NCBI RefSeq assembly: GCF_004345025.1
Contig: NZ_CP037745.1
Coordinates: 930,001 to 994,000, forward strand
DNA length: 64,000 nt
Direction: 5' to 3'
Source of the DNA: Rheinheimera sp. D18
GTDB lineage: Bacteria > Pseudomonadota > Gammaproteobacteria > Enterobacterales > Alteromonadaceae
Shown here in pieces: positions 19,432 to 28,139 of the stretch (within the stretch, counting starts at the first letter, position 1; each line of letters opens with the position of its first letter). The notes beneath the pieces were generated by a model. That model worked only from the letters and a program-made list of their open reading frames with translations. It was not told the DNA's origin and did not search any database. The translations under genes and the position numbers were made by a program.

Positions 19432-22002
19432 ATGATGACTTTCGCTAAGATCACAGGTGAAGGTAAATACTATCTTGATCTTGCCAGAGAGGACTATTAC
19501 CTGAAATGCGGAGAACCTGACGGGCAGTGGAGCGGCGCGGTTGCAAAATTACTTAAGCTGAAATGGAGTGTTGAAGCTGAGCATCTTAAGAATCTTCTAA
19601 AAGGCTATGACATATCAGGTAAAGTTGCACTATGCCAAAACGCCGAATCCGGACGCGTGCAAGGAGTAGATCTCACTTTTAATGCACCAAAGTCAGTATC
19701 GGTTTTATGGGCTGCTGCGGATACGAAGTTACAACAACAAATACAACAAGCTCAGCTAAGAGCCGTTCGCGAAGCTATTGCATTATTAGAAGAACATGCG
19801 GCTTTTACCCGCAGAGGCAAGGCAGGGGCAATCAGAGAATCAGTGATTGGCTTGGTTGTCGCGTTATTTGAGCACTCTACTAGCCGAGCCACAGACCCGC
19901 ATTTGCATACCCACGCTGTCGTGCCTAACCTAGCTCCTAGACCCGATGGCAGCTGGGGAACGTTAGATTTAAGATCGATTATGCTGTGGCAAAAAGCGGC
20001 AGGTATGGTATATAAGCTCAGTTTAGCTCAATCTATGCGAGATCTGGGTTTTGCGACAGTTATCGATGATGATTCTTTCAAGTTAGACGGTGTACCAGAT
20101 ACGATTTGCGCTTATTTTTCTAAGCGAGCTGAACAAATAAAGAAATCCCTGAAAGACAACGGTATACGCTATCGTGCATCAAAGGCAGGCGATCTGGCAG
20201 CGCTAAGCAGTCGAAAAGCCAAGGGTGAAATCAATCGTCAGCAGTTATTTTCAGCGTGGAAACAGGAGCTCTCTGAGCTTGGATTTACAGATAATGTTAT
20301 TCAATCAGTGCGAACAAATACTGTTCGTAACGATTTATCAAAAGACATGCTTGACGCTGAATCTTTTGCGTCAGAGCTCACAGAATCTCATTCAGTATTC
20401 ACCAGTCAAGATATCTTCTTCAAAGCCGGGATCCGGGCTTTAGAGAATCAACAGTCACTGAAATCAATCAAAGCGCTTTATCAGCAAATTATTGATGATA
20501 GAGATATTTCCGTCAGCCTGGGACTTGATTCACGCTACAGCAATATTTTTACAACAAAAGCAGTGTTAAAAGCTGAGCAATCGCTTATCAACAATGCGCG
20601 TTTTTTAAGCTCTCAAAATTGGTGTGATATATCAGCTGATGACATTGAGCGTGGTATCAGTGCTCAAAAAATTCAACTGAGCGATGAGCAAGCTTTTGCC
20701 GTGAATAATGTGTGCAACCCATCCCAGTTATCGATTTTGCAGGGCTCAGCCGGCGCTGGTAAATCAGCTTCTATGAAATGTGTGAGAGACATTTATCAAA
20801 CGAAAGGTAAAAAAGTTGTCGGTGCATCAATAGCCAAATCAGCTGCAAACAACTTAGCAAAAGAAGCGGGGATTCAAACTTATACGATCGCGCGTTTACT
20901 CGTCTGGCTCGGGTCTGATAAGCCGCCTGTTAGTGAAGGCGACGTGCTGATTGTCGACGAAGCGGGCCAAGTTGGCACTTTTCATCTTGATAAGCTATTG
21001 AGCTACGCCAGGGCGCAAAATTTCAAAATCATTTTGGTGGGTGAAGACAAGCAACTTGATGCAATAGAGCATGGTGGTGTATTGCGCTATTTATCGTCGC
21101 CAGAAATTGTTGGTACAACCCGTGTTGAAACAATTCGAAGACAAACACAGGATTGGGATCGTCAAGCTGTTGCAGACTTCCGAGATGGATATGCAAACAA
21201 AGCTTTGGCTCAGTATCAAAAACGTGGGCAGTTACATCTTTGTAAAGATGAAGATTCGACAGTCAGTAAGATTATCGAAGCATGGACAGACTATCGGAAA
21301 TCCCATCCAGGTAAGCAGTCTATGGTAATAGCACAAAGCTGGTCTGATGTTCTTACGCTGAATAACACTATGCGTGCGACACTGCAATCAGAGGAGCTTG
21401 TTGGTCATGAAAACATCAAGTTGAGAAGCGTCGTTGGTGAGCGTGAGCTTGATATAGAAATCTCACTGGGTGAACGTGTGCGTTTCACTAAAAATGACTA
21501 CAAACTTGGATTTACCAACGGTGATGTTGGCACAGTAACAAAAGTACAAACCATGGACGACGGTGATATTTGGATCCGGGTTCGACTGGATACCGGGCTT
21601 GATACGCAGTTCATGGCATCAAAATATTGTGATGATGACGGCAGAGTTTACCTAACACAAGCTTATGCACAAACCGTCTACAGTTCACAAGGGTTAACTG
21701 TAGACGGTAATGTGTTCATTTATTACACACAACAAATGGATCGAGCGCACACTTACGTTGCGTGCTCCAGACACAGAGATGCAGCGCATATTTTTGTGAA
21801 TGAAAAAGAGTTTGAAGCTGAAATCCCCCAGAACTTTTTAAACGCGCAAAAAGAAATTGGCCTGCGCGAAGCTATTGCTAGCAACATGTCTAAAGATCTC
21901 AGACCGAAGCTGGCTTCAGAGTACCTTCACCAAGATCAGATTAACTTGATGCTGACTGATTCAGTACAACGGTCAGACCACGTTTTACAGATGTCGATTT
22001 AA
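19432..22002 (+). CDS. MOB-F relaxase-helicase (TrwC/TraI family)
   Basis: Nicks oriT, attaches to the 5' end and unwinds the strand for transfer. The N-terminal relaxase domain has tyrosines in GEGKYYLDLAREDYY (residues about 10-24) and the metal-binding histidines in DPHLHTHAVVPNL (about 160). The SF1B helicase domain has Walker A LQGSAGAGKSASMK (about 437), Walker B VLIVDEAGQVG (about 507) and the C-terminal motif QTVYSSQGLTVD. 856 residues, roughly 110 shorter than TrwC, mostly from the C-terminal tail. Two adjacent ATGs follow a GGAGG site; the first is given. Confidence 0.93.
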   Translation: MMTFAKITGEGKYYLDLAREDYYLKCGEPDGQWSGAVAKLLKLKWSVEAEHLKNLLKGYDISGKVALCQNAESGRVQGVDLTFNAPKSVSVLWAAADTKLQQQIQQAQLRAVREAIALLEEHAAFTRRGKAGAIRESVIGLVVALFEHSTSRATDPHLHTHAVVPNLAPRPDGSWGTLDLRSIMLWQKAAGMVYKLSLAQSMRDLGFATVIDDDSFKLDGVPDTICAYFSKRAEQIKKSLKDNGIRYRASKAGDLAALSSRKAKGEINRQQLFSAWKQELSELGFTDNVIQSVRTNTVRNDLSKDMLDAESFASELTESHSVFTSQDIFFKAGIRALENQQSLKSIKALYQQIIDDRDISVSLGLDSRYSNIFTTKAVLKAEQSLINNARFLSSQNWCDISADDIERGISAQKIQLSDEQAFAVNNVCNPSQLSILQGSAGAGKSASMKCVRDIYQTKGKKVVGASIAKSAANNLAKEAGIQTYTIARLLVWLGSDKPPVSEGDVLIVDEAGQVGTFHLDKLLSYARAQNFKIILVGEDKQLDAIEHGGVLRYLSSPEIVGTTRVETIRRQTQDWDRQAVADFRDGYANKALAQYQKRGQLHLCKDEDSTVSKIIEAWTDYRKSHPGKQSMVIAQSWSDVLTLNNTMRATLQSEELVGHENIKLRSVVGERELDIEISLGERVRFTKNDYKLGFTNGDVGTVTKVQTMDDGDIWIRVRLDTGLDTQFMASKYCDDDGRVYLTQAYAQTVYSSQGLTVDGNVFIYYTQQMDRAHTYVACSRHRDAAHIFVNEKEFEAEIPQNFLNAQKEIGLREAIASNMSKDLRPKLASEYLHQDQINLMLTDSVQRSDHVLQMSI

Positions 22003-22034
22003 CTATCTACGATGTTCAACCAAGGAGTATTAAA

Positions 22035-22295
22035 ATGGAAACTAGAATTCAGAGATATGTGCGTGAAGTTCTCAATGAGCGAGGGCATCCACAAGTTTAT
22101 ATCGACGAAAAAATGGAGCGCTTCGAGGGTATCTGGGATGGGGATACTGGCCTAACTAAAGTCATCGCGGCTGAAGCGCTGGCGCTTTCTCATGCAAAAT
22201 TTCTTGATGGTCAAGGGCGCGCTGCGCTTGCTGAAAAGCTTCGAGTATCAACGCGTGATCTTGAGGGATACTGGGACTGTTTTAGGAATTTGTAA
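22035..22295 (+). CDS. Small protein downstream of the relaxase, unknown
   Basis: 86 residues, behind a strong AAGGAG site. It is mostly helical and charged (IQRYVREVLNERGHP, RAALAEKLRVSTRDLEGYW). No recognised family. It lies 32 nt after the relaxase stop and probably belongs to the mobilisation transcript. The C-terminal part could be a short helix-turn-helix, but this is not secure. Confidence 0.6.
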   Translation: METRIQRYVREVLNERGHPQVYIDEKMERFEGIWDGDTGLTKVIAAEALALSHAKFLDGQGRAALAEKLRVSTRDLEGYWDCFRNL

Positions 22296-22316
22296 CTGAC
22301 AACGTCAACGCTCAGC

Positions 22317-22361
22317 ATGGCAATTAAGTTCGAAATCATGAACATGATACTTAATTGCCAT
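22317..22361. repeat. Nested inverted repeat upstream of BREX
   Basis: A perfect 13-bp inverted repeat (ATGGCAATTAAGT / ACTTAATTGCCAT) encloses a second perfect 6-bp one (ATCATG / CATGAT). It occupies the 300-bp gap between the mobilisation and BREX genes (22296-22595). It could be a regulator-binding site or a transcript-end hairpin; no strong T-tract follows. The rest of the gap shows no clear gene and only a weak promoter-like TTGCAA region near 22437. Confidence 0.6.
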
Positions 22362-22595
22362 TTCCTGATTTCATCCTTAGCTAGCGATCGTGCCCCCAGA
22401 TTCAAAAACACTTCGAAACCTTAGTGACTTTCTTGCATTGCAACCTTTATACAGATAGGGTATTCGTTTCAATATAAGGTCCTGAAGCTGTGTGAAAAAC
22501 AGGTTTGTTTACCAGAAAAAACAACACTCGATATGGCCTTTGTTTTATCATTGGTTTTTTGCATAACAAATAAGATTTATAGCTTAGGAAAGCAC

Positions 22596-23105
22596 ATGAC
22601 AAAAAACACTTATAAACTCATTGCTGAGCTGAAGCTCCTTATCGGCTACCTGGGTGAAAAAAGTCAGTTTAACTGGTGGGACAGTAATTTTTTGGGCGCA
22701 TCGAGTAACGCATTTTTAGCCCCAACTTTTCCACGAACCATACTGCTCGCGCAATATCACGGAGTGAGTGAGGCCGCCTTAATTTCCCATGATGAGAGTG
22801 TGGGTATTGGTCACAACTATCATTTGTTCAGGTTGCCGGTTTCTATTGAGCGATACGTCGCAAGTACAGTTCAAGAGATGAGTAGTGCCAATACGTTAGG
22901 CCAAGTGCTTGGTTCGAAGGAGCAAGCATTAAGCCGTTTAGCTGAATTGTCCAACAAAGCTATCGCGGAAGATGGCCCTATCAATATTGGGGCTTTTGAC
23001 GAGTCTGAGTTTGAACAATTAGTAAAAATCAGTGCTGGATACTACCTGAGTGCTTTTGAACAGGGGAAAAGGTCGTTTCCATTCATGCGAGGCGAGCATG
23101 ATTAG
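22596..23105 (+). CDS. BrxE-like protein at the head of the BREX operon
   Basis: 169 residues from the ATG behind TTAGGAAAG. Conserved-looking blocks are LIGYLGEKSQFNWWDS, FLAPTFPRTILLAQYHGV and GIGHNYHLFRLP. These resemble what I remember of the BrxE family of BREX type 6 loci, where it precedes brxA; I could not check this. The role of BrxE is unknown. It overlaps brxA by 8 nt, so it is part of the operon. It is not the WYL-domain regulator BrxR. Confidence 0.6.
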   Translation: MTKNTYKLIAELKLLIGYLGEKSQFNWWDSNFLGASSNAFLAPTFPRTILLAQYHGVSEAALISHDESVGIGHNYHLFRLPVSIERYVASTVQEMSSANTLGQVLGSKEQALSRLAELSNKAIAEDGPINIGAFDESEFEQLVKISAGYYLSAFEQGKRSFPFMRGEHD

Positions 23106-23889
23106 CACTCAAGAAAAATATGCTACGCGACTAAGTGCTGGTTTAGGCTTAGTTGATGAAACCAGAGCATTGTTAACCATTTATGAAACAGGTCTGGATA
23201 ACAGTGCTTTAGTAGATAAAGCCTTGCACTTAGGTATTTTTCCAAACATTGCCGCACGCAGGCTAAGAAATATCGTCGCCGAATGTTTCTCGCCAAGATA
23301 CCTGAAAACAGGTGTTGCTGCATTGCTTAAACCATTGTCGGATAAGCTAAATAGCAGCGAATTTGTTCAACTACTTCTGATACACACGGCTTTATCTAAT
23401 AAAGTCTTACTCGATTTTATTGTCGAAGTTTATTGGTCGAAATACATTTCAGGGCAAGACTTGCTAACTGCGGAAGATGCACATCGCTTTATTGAAAATG
23501 CGGTGCGAGAAGGCAAGACACAAAAACCTTGGTCTGAAATCACTATCAAGCGGCAGTCCTCTTATTTGTTGGGCTGTTGTGCTGATTACGGCTTACTTTC
23601 TGCAACTCGCAGCGCCAACCGGACTATCCAGCCTGTACGCTTACAGCAAACTACTGCGCTTTACCTAGCACATTGGCTGCATTTTTCTGGGCTAGGTGAT
23701 AATGCCATTATTAACCACGACAGCTGGAAGTTATTTGGCTTGGAGCCGCACGACGTTAGAGACGAGCTTAAAAAACTGGCCAAACATAACTGGATGATTG
23801 TGCAGTCAGCGGCTGATGTCACGAGGATTAGCTGGCAGCTAAAAACAATGGACGAGGTGGTAAATGTCATCACTGAAGCAAGACTTTAA
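23098..23889 (+). CDS. brxA: BREX protein BrxA (DUF1819)
   Basis: 263 residues from ATG 23098, which overlaps the upstream stop. Family features include a helical N-terminus (YATRLSAGLGLVDETRALL), the central NIAARRLRNIVAECFSPRYL segment and the C-terminal winged-helix-like part (WKLFGLEPHDVRDELKKLAKH). BrxA is a small DNA-binding protein needed by some type 1 BREX systems, with a NusB-like fold. An in-frame upstream start at 23050 would lie within the preceding gene and is rejected. It is followed by brxB with a 26-nt overlap. Confidence 0.88.
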   Translation: MISTQEKYATRLSAGLGLVDETRALLTIYETGLDNSALVDKALHLGIFPNIAARRLRNIVAECFSPRYLKTGVAALLKPLSDKLNSSEFVQLLLIHTALSNKVLLDFIVEVYWSKYISGQDLLTAEDAHRFIENAVREGKTQKPWSEITIKRQSSYLLGCCADYGLLSATRSANRTIQPVRLQQTTALYLAHWLHFSGLGDNAIINHDSWKLFGLEPHDVRDELKKLAKHNWMIVQSAADVTRISWQLKTMDEVVNVITEARL

Positions 23890-24445
23890 TGAGCTAATGG
23901 AAAAGGTCAGAGCAGGGCGTGAATTTATCCACGCTAGCTTTGAGCCGATTTTTTATTTAATTTTCCGGCCAGAGCAAATTCTGGAAGTGAAACGCCAGCT
24001 ACCTGCCTGGGAAGCCAAATTGAAGAATGATGGCTGGACAGTGCATAGGTTCTCTATCGCTAAAGCTATCCAGGAAGTTTTTAACGAGATGCCGCCATTT
24101 ATTAAAAAAACCTGGGAAAAACAGGATTCAGCTGCCCCACTGCAATGGCAAAAAACCAACAACTCATTAGCTGAAGCCCTTACCAAAAAAAATGCGTTGC
24201 AGAACAAACTAGAAGCTGTGCTTAGCGAGCTTGAGGGTAAACCCCAAAATATTCTGTTAGTTACAGATATTGAAGCGCTGCACCCGTATTTACGCATTGG
24301 CTCAATAGAAAGTCAGTTACAGGGCAAGTTTCACGTGCCAACCGTCTTCTTTTACCCTGGGATCAGAACCGGTAAAACCCGTCTGAAGTTTTTAGGCTTT
24401 TACCCAGAAGATGGCAATTACCGCTCAGAACATGTTGGTGGTTAA
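23864..24445 (+). CDS. brxB: BREX protein BrxB (DUF1788)
   Basis: 193 residues. DUF1788 hallmarks are visible: FIHASFEPIFYLIFRPEQILEV-type start (split over residues 23-44), NILLVTDIEALHPYLRIGSI and the C-terminal VPTVFFYPGIRTG and LKFLGFYPEDGNYRS. BrxB is essential for BREX defence in tested systems and interacts with PglZ; no enzymatic activity is assigned. The start lies behind GAGGTGG inside the end of brxA. Confidence 0.92.
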   Translation: MSSLKQDFNELMEKVRAGREFIHASFEPIFYLIFRPEQILEVKRQLPAWEAKLKNDGWTVHRFSIAKAIQEVFNEMPPFIKKTWEKQDSAAPLQWQKTNNSLAEALTKKNALQNKLEAVLSELEGKPQNILLVTDIEALHPYLRIGSIESQLQGKFHVPTVFFYPGIRTGKTRLKFLGFYPEDGNYRSEHVGG

Positions 24446-24478
24446 TCACCCGCTTACAACACGATTTAGGAAGTAGAA

Positions 24479-27400
24479 ATGGAAATCAAATCACTGTTTG
24501 ATAACAACAAAGATATTTATCGCGCTATTGAAAAAGTTATCACTTATGGCATCTCGCAAGAGGCGCGTTTAAAAGCAGAAATTTCTGAATATGTTGTAAC
24601 CGAAAGCATAGAAGAGCAATTTGAGAAGCTGCTGGCTAAAATGCAGGCGGCAATGGAGGCGGGTGGCCAAAATGAAGTCGGTGTTTGGGTATCGGGTTTC
24701 TATGGTTCAGGTAAAAGCTCGTTTACTAAATACCTGGGTTTAGCCTTCGACGACAATATTAAAATTGATGGCATTCCATTTATTCAGCATTTACAAGACA
24801 GACTAAAAAAATCCACGACCAAAGCGCTATTGTCTTCAGTCTCGAAACGGTTTCCCGCTGCGGTGTTAATGCTCGACTTAGCCAGCGAACAAGTTGCCGG
24901 CGCTACTATGGAAGAAGTATCCACGGTACTGTATTACAAAGTGCTGCAATGGGCTGGTTATTCTCGAAACCTTAAAGTGGCGGCTTTCGAGCGCAAGCTG
25001 AAAAAAGAACAGCGCCACCAGGAATTCGTGCAGCTATTTAGTGACTACACCGATGGCCTGGATTGGGATGACTACCGCAATGATGAACTGGTGGTCGATA
25101 GCGTTATTCCAGAACTTGCGCACCAAATGTATCCCTCTCTGTTTAAAACCCCTTCATCTTTTACGACAGAGGCCAGTGAGGTTATTCGCTTTGAGAATGA
25201 TCGCGTAGAAGAAATGATTGAAATTACCCGGGAGGCCTCCGGCAAAGAGCACATCATTTTTATTATCGATGAAGTGGGCCAGTATGTTGGTTCTCGGCAG
25301 AATCTCATCTTAAACTTGGATGGCTTGGCGAAAAACTTAAAGAATATCGGTGATGGTAAAGTCTGGGTTATTGGTACCGCGCAGCAAACCCTTACAGAAG
25401 ATGATCCCAAAGCTTCGCTAAACTCGCCCGAGCTATACAAATTAAAAGATCGTTTCCCCATTCAAATTGACTTGGAAGCGAACGACATAAAAGAAATTTG
25501 TTACAGCCGTTTGCTAGGCAAATCGCCGACAGGTGAATCTGAATTAGCTGTCTTGTTTGATAAGCATGGCCAAGCGCTGCGCAATCATACTAAATTAGTT
25601 GATGCCCGGGCTTATGGTGCTGATTTTGACAAGCAAACCTTTATAAATTTGTATCCGTTTTTACCGGCTCACTTTGACATCCTATTGCACCTGTTAGGCG
25701 CCTTGGCAAAGTCAACCGGCGGCATTGGTTTACGTTCAGCCATTAAGGTTATTCAAGATGTATTAGTTGAGGGGGCCGATGGCAAAACTCCAATTGCCAA
25801 TCAGCCAGTAGGCTGGTTAGCCAATACCGTTACGCTATTTGATGCCCTGCGTAAAGATATTGAAAAAGGCTATTTATCGCTCTATCAAGCGGTAAATAAA
25901 GTGAAAGTTCGTTTCCCTGACTCAGTTTTACACCAAAGTATTGCCAAAACAGTCTGTGTGCTGCAAATCCTCGGTAATTTGCCAATATCACTGCAAAACG
26001 TTACCAGTCTAATGCATGCCGGGATCAGCGATGCATCTAATGCCGACGCCGTAAAACAAGCTGTAGATGAGTTGATCAGCGATGCGTTTGTACCCTTTGG
26101 CGAGCAAGAAGGTCAGTTGTGCTTTTTCAGTGAAAAACTAAATGACATTGAGCAAGAACGCGCCAATATTCCACTGCGAAGTATTGAACTGCGCCGTATT
26201 CAAAATGAAGCGTTGCGTGAAACATACTCGCCACTGCCAAGTGTTAATTTAAATGGCAGCTTAGCTGTGCAAACAGGGTTAAAAGCGCAAAATAGCACAG
26301 GCGTACCAGCATCACTGGCTGGCGAACGTAACCCGGTGCAAACCATTGTTGAACTGGTCGAACCCAAAGATTACGACGCAGCCAAAGCCCGCTTAACCGA
26401 TGAAAGCCGGCATAAAACAACGCAATACACCATTTTTGCCCTGGGTCGCACTACGCATGAAATTGATGAGTTACTCGGTGAGATTTATCGTTGCCGTGAA
26501 ATTGCCGGTAAGTACAAAAGCGATCCTGATCAGGAAGTGAAGCAATATTGCGACAGCCAAAGCGACATTGCTAATCGAAAAATGGCCGAGTTGGAAGGTT
26601 TGTTGCGCCGCAGCTTAACCCAGGGCTCGTTTATCTTCCGTGGCGAAGTAACCGCGGTAGAAAGTTTGGATCTGCGATTGCTGGATGCCGCTAAAAAGCA
26701 CCTTAACAACGTCGCAGAGCAGGTGTTTGACCGTTATAACGAAGCACCGGTGCGAGCCAATACCAATTTGGCAGAAAAGTTTCTCAGTGCCAATAGCCTG
26801 TCGGGTATTACCAGTGATATAGACCCGCTGGGTTTAGTGCAGCGTAGCGGCGGCCGACCGTCAATAAATATTGACCACAAAGCCATTACCAGTATTCGCG
26901 ACATGATAGAGCGCCAAGGCACTATTGAGGGTAAGCGCTTAACCGACATCTTTACCGACGCACCTTATGGCTGGTCGCAAGACACCTTACGTTACCTGGT
27001 AGCTGCTATGCTGCTGGCCGGAGAAATTAAGCTTAAGGTATCCGGCCGCGAGGTAACAGTTAACGGTCAGCAAGCCATCGAGGCACTTAAAACCAATAAC
27101 ACCTTTAGAGTAGTGGGTGTATCACTACGTGAAGAACGTCCCAGCATGGAAGTGATGGCTCGTGCAGCCGAGCGACTAACCGAACTAAGTGGTGACATGG
27201 TGGTGCCACTGGAAGATGAAATCAGTAAAGCGACCATTAAACTGTTCCCGCAACTGCAATTCCAGTATGGCCCCCTGGCCGAAAAACTGCGACGTTTGCA
27301 GTTACCTGGGGTTGACCGAATTAGCTCACTGGGTAATGAGATCAAAGATGTGCTCTTTACCGACGCGTCCGATGCCCCAGCAAGGTTAGGCAGTGAAGAG

Positions 27401-28105
27401 TCGAATTTGTATCACAGCTTAAAATGGGCAGCAGAGCTGAAACGCAGTCTGGAGCAAGGCTTAGAAGAGACGTTAAATGAGCTGCAACATTACCGCAGGG
27501 AGCTCGATTCATTGCCAGCAAGCGGTACGCCAGGCGTATTAAAAGAAGAATTAACCGAACCGTTAAGCGATGTCGCAGCCAGGTTACAGCATGCCGATTT
27601 CTTTAAGTACAGCACCGAGTTCGCCAGCCAGTTAACGCATATTAAAGGGCGGGTTCGTGATACCGCGATCAGTTTGCAATCCGAGCAACAGCAGCGCATT
27701 AAAGAAGCAGAGCAAGATTTAACCCGTGTTGCAGAGTGGGCAGAGCTTACCCAGCAAGAGCAACACAACCTATTGGCAGATTTAGAAAAACTGGCAGTTA
27801 ATGCCGGTGCTGATTTGCAGGGGCTGCGCACATTAGTTAATCAGGAATATACCATTCAAACCCAGGTACAGCAGCTTAAACAGCGCATTCAGCGTTTGGG
27901 TCAGCAACGTTTGCAAGACAAACTGCGTGAAGAACAAGCTGCAGTTGCGAAAGAAGGTAAAAAGAAAATTACCCGCAGCGTTACAGCCAAAAAGCAGATT
28001 ACCAACATAGCAGATCTCAACCAGTTAATTAGCCAGTTAGAGCAATTACGCGGCGAGCTGCATTATGCCCACGAGTTTGAGTTAGAAATTAGCCTTGGCG
28101 ACTAA
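24479..28105 (+). CDS. brxC: BREX ATPase BrxC
   Basis: Large P-loop ATPase of 1208 residues, the BREX-1 counterpart of PglY. Walker A is in GFYGSGKSSFTKYLG (about residues 76-90) and Walker B in IIFIIDEVGQYVGSR (about 258-272). A long C-terminal coiled-coil region (about 980-1150, rich in Gln/Glu/Leu) is typical. BrxC is required for phage exclusion and for host methylation in E. coli-type systems. It has an AGGAAG site upstream and a 34-nt gap both before it and after it, so it sits inside one transcription unit. Confidence 0.95.
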   Translation: MEIKSLFDNNKDIYRAIEKVITYGISQEARLKAEISEYVVTESIEEQFEKLLAKMQAAMEAGGQNEVGVWVSGFYGSGKSSFTKYLGLAFDDNIKIDGIPFIQHLQDRLKKSTTKALLSSVSKRFPAAVLMLDLASEQVAGATMEEVSTVLYYKVLQWAGYSRNLKVAAFERKLKKEQRHQEFVQLFSDYTDGLDWDDYRNDELVVDSVIPELAHQMYPSLFKTPSSFTTEASEVIRFENDRVEEMIEITREASGKEHIIFIIDEVGQYVGSRQNLILNLDGLAKNLKNIGDGKVWVIGTAQQTLTEDDPKASLNSPELYKLKDRFPIQIDLEANDIKEICYSRLLGKSPTGESELAVLFDKHGQALRNHTKLVDARAYGADFDKQTFINLYPFLPAHFDILLHLLGALAKSTGGIGLRSAIKVIQDVLVEGADGKTPIANQPVGWLANTVTLFDALRKDIEKGYLSLYQAVNKVKVRFPDSVLHQSIAKTVCVLQILGNLPISLQNVTSLMHAGISDASNADAVKQAVDELISDAFVPFGEQEGQLCFFSEKLNDIEQERANIPLRSIELRRIQNEALRETYSPLPSVNLNGSLAVQTGLKAQNSTGVPASLAGERNPVQTIVELVEPKDYDAAKARLTDESRHKTTQYTIFALGRTTHEIDELLGEIYRCREIAGKYKSDPDQEVKQYCDSQSDIANRKMAELEGLLRRSLTQGSFIFRGEVTAVESLDLRLLDAAKKHLNNVAEQVFDRYNEAPVRANTNLAEKFLSANSLSGITSDIDPLGLVQRSGGRPSINIDHKAITSIRDMIERQGTIEGKRLTDIFTDAPYGWSQDTLRYLVAAMLLAGEIKLKVSGREVTVNGQQAIEALKTNNTFRVVGVSLREERPSMEVMARAAERLTELSGDMVVPLEDEISKATIKLFPQLQFQYGPLAEKLRRLQLPGVDRISSLGNEIKDVLFTDASDAPARLGSEESNLYHSLKWAAELKRSLEQGLEETLNELQHYRRELDSLPASGTPGVLKEELTEPLSDVAARLQHADFFKYSTEFASQLTHIKGRVRDTAISLQSEQQQRIKEAEQDLTRVAEWAELTQQEQHNLLADLEKLAVNAGADLQGLRTLVNQEYTIQTQVQQLKQRIQRLGQQRLQDKLREEQAAVAKEGKKKITRSVTAKKQITNIADLNQLISQLEQLRGELHYAHEFELEISLGD

Positions 28106-28139
28106 CAGCCCGGTAAACACATTTAACAGGAAGTCATAA

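Noticed and set aside
22596-23105. First BREX gene as the regulator BrxR
   Set aside because: It lacks a winged helix and WYL domain and is only 169 residues long.
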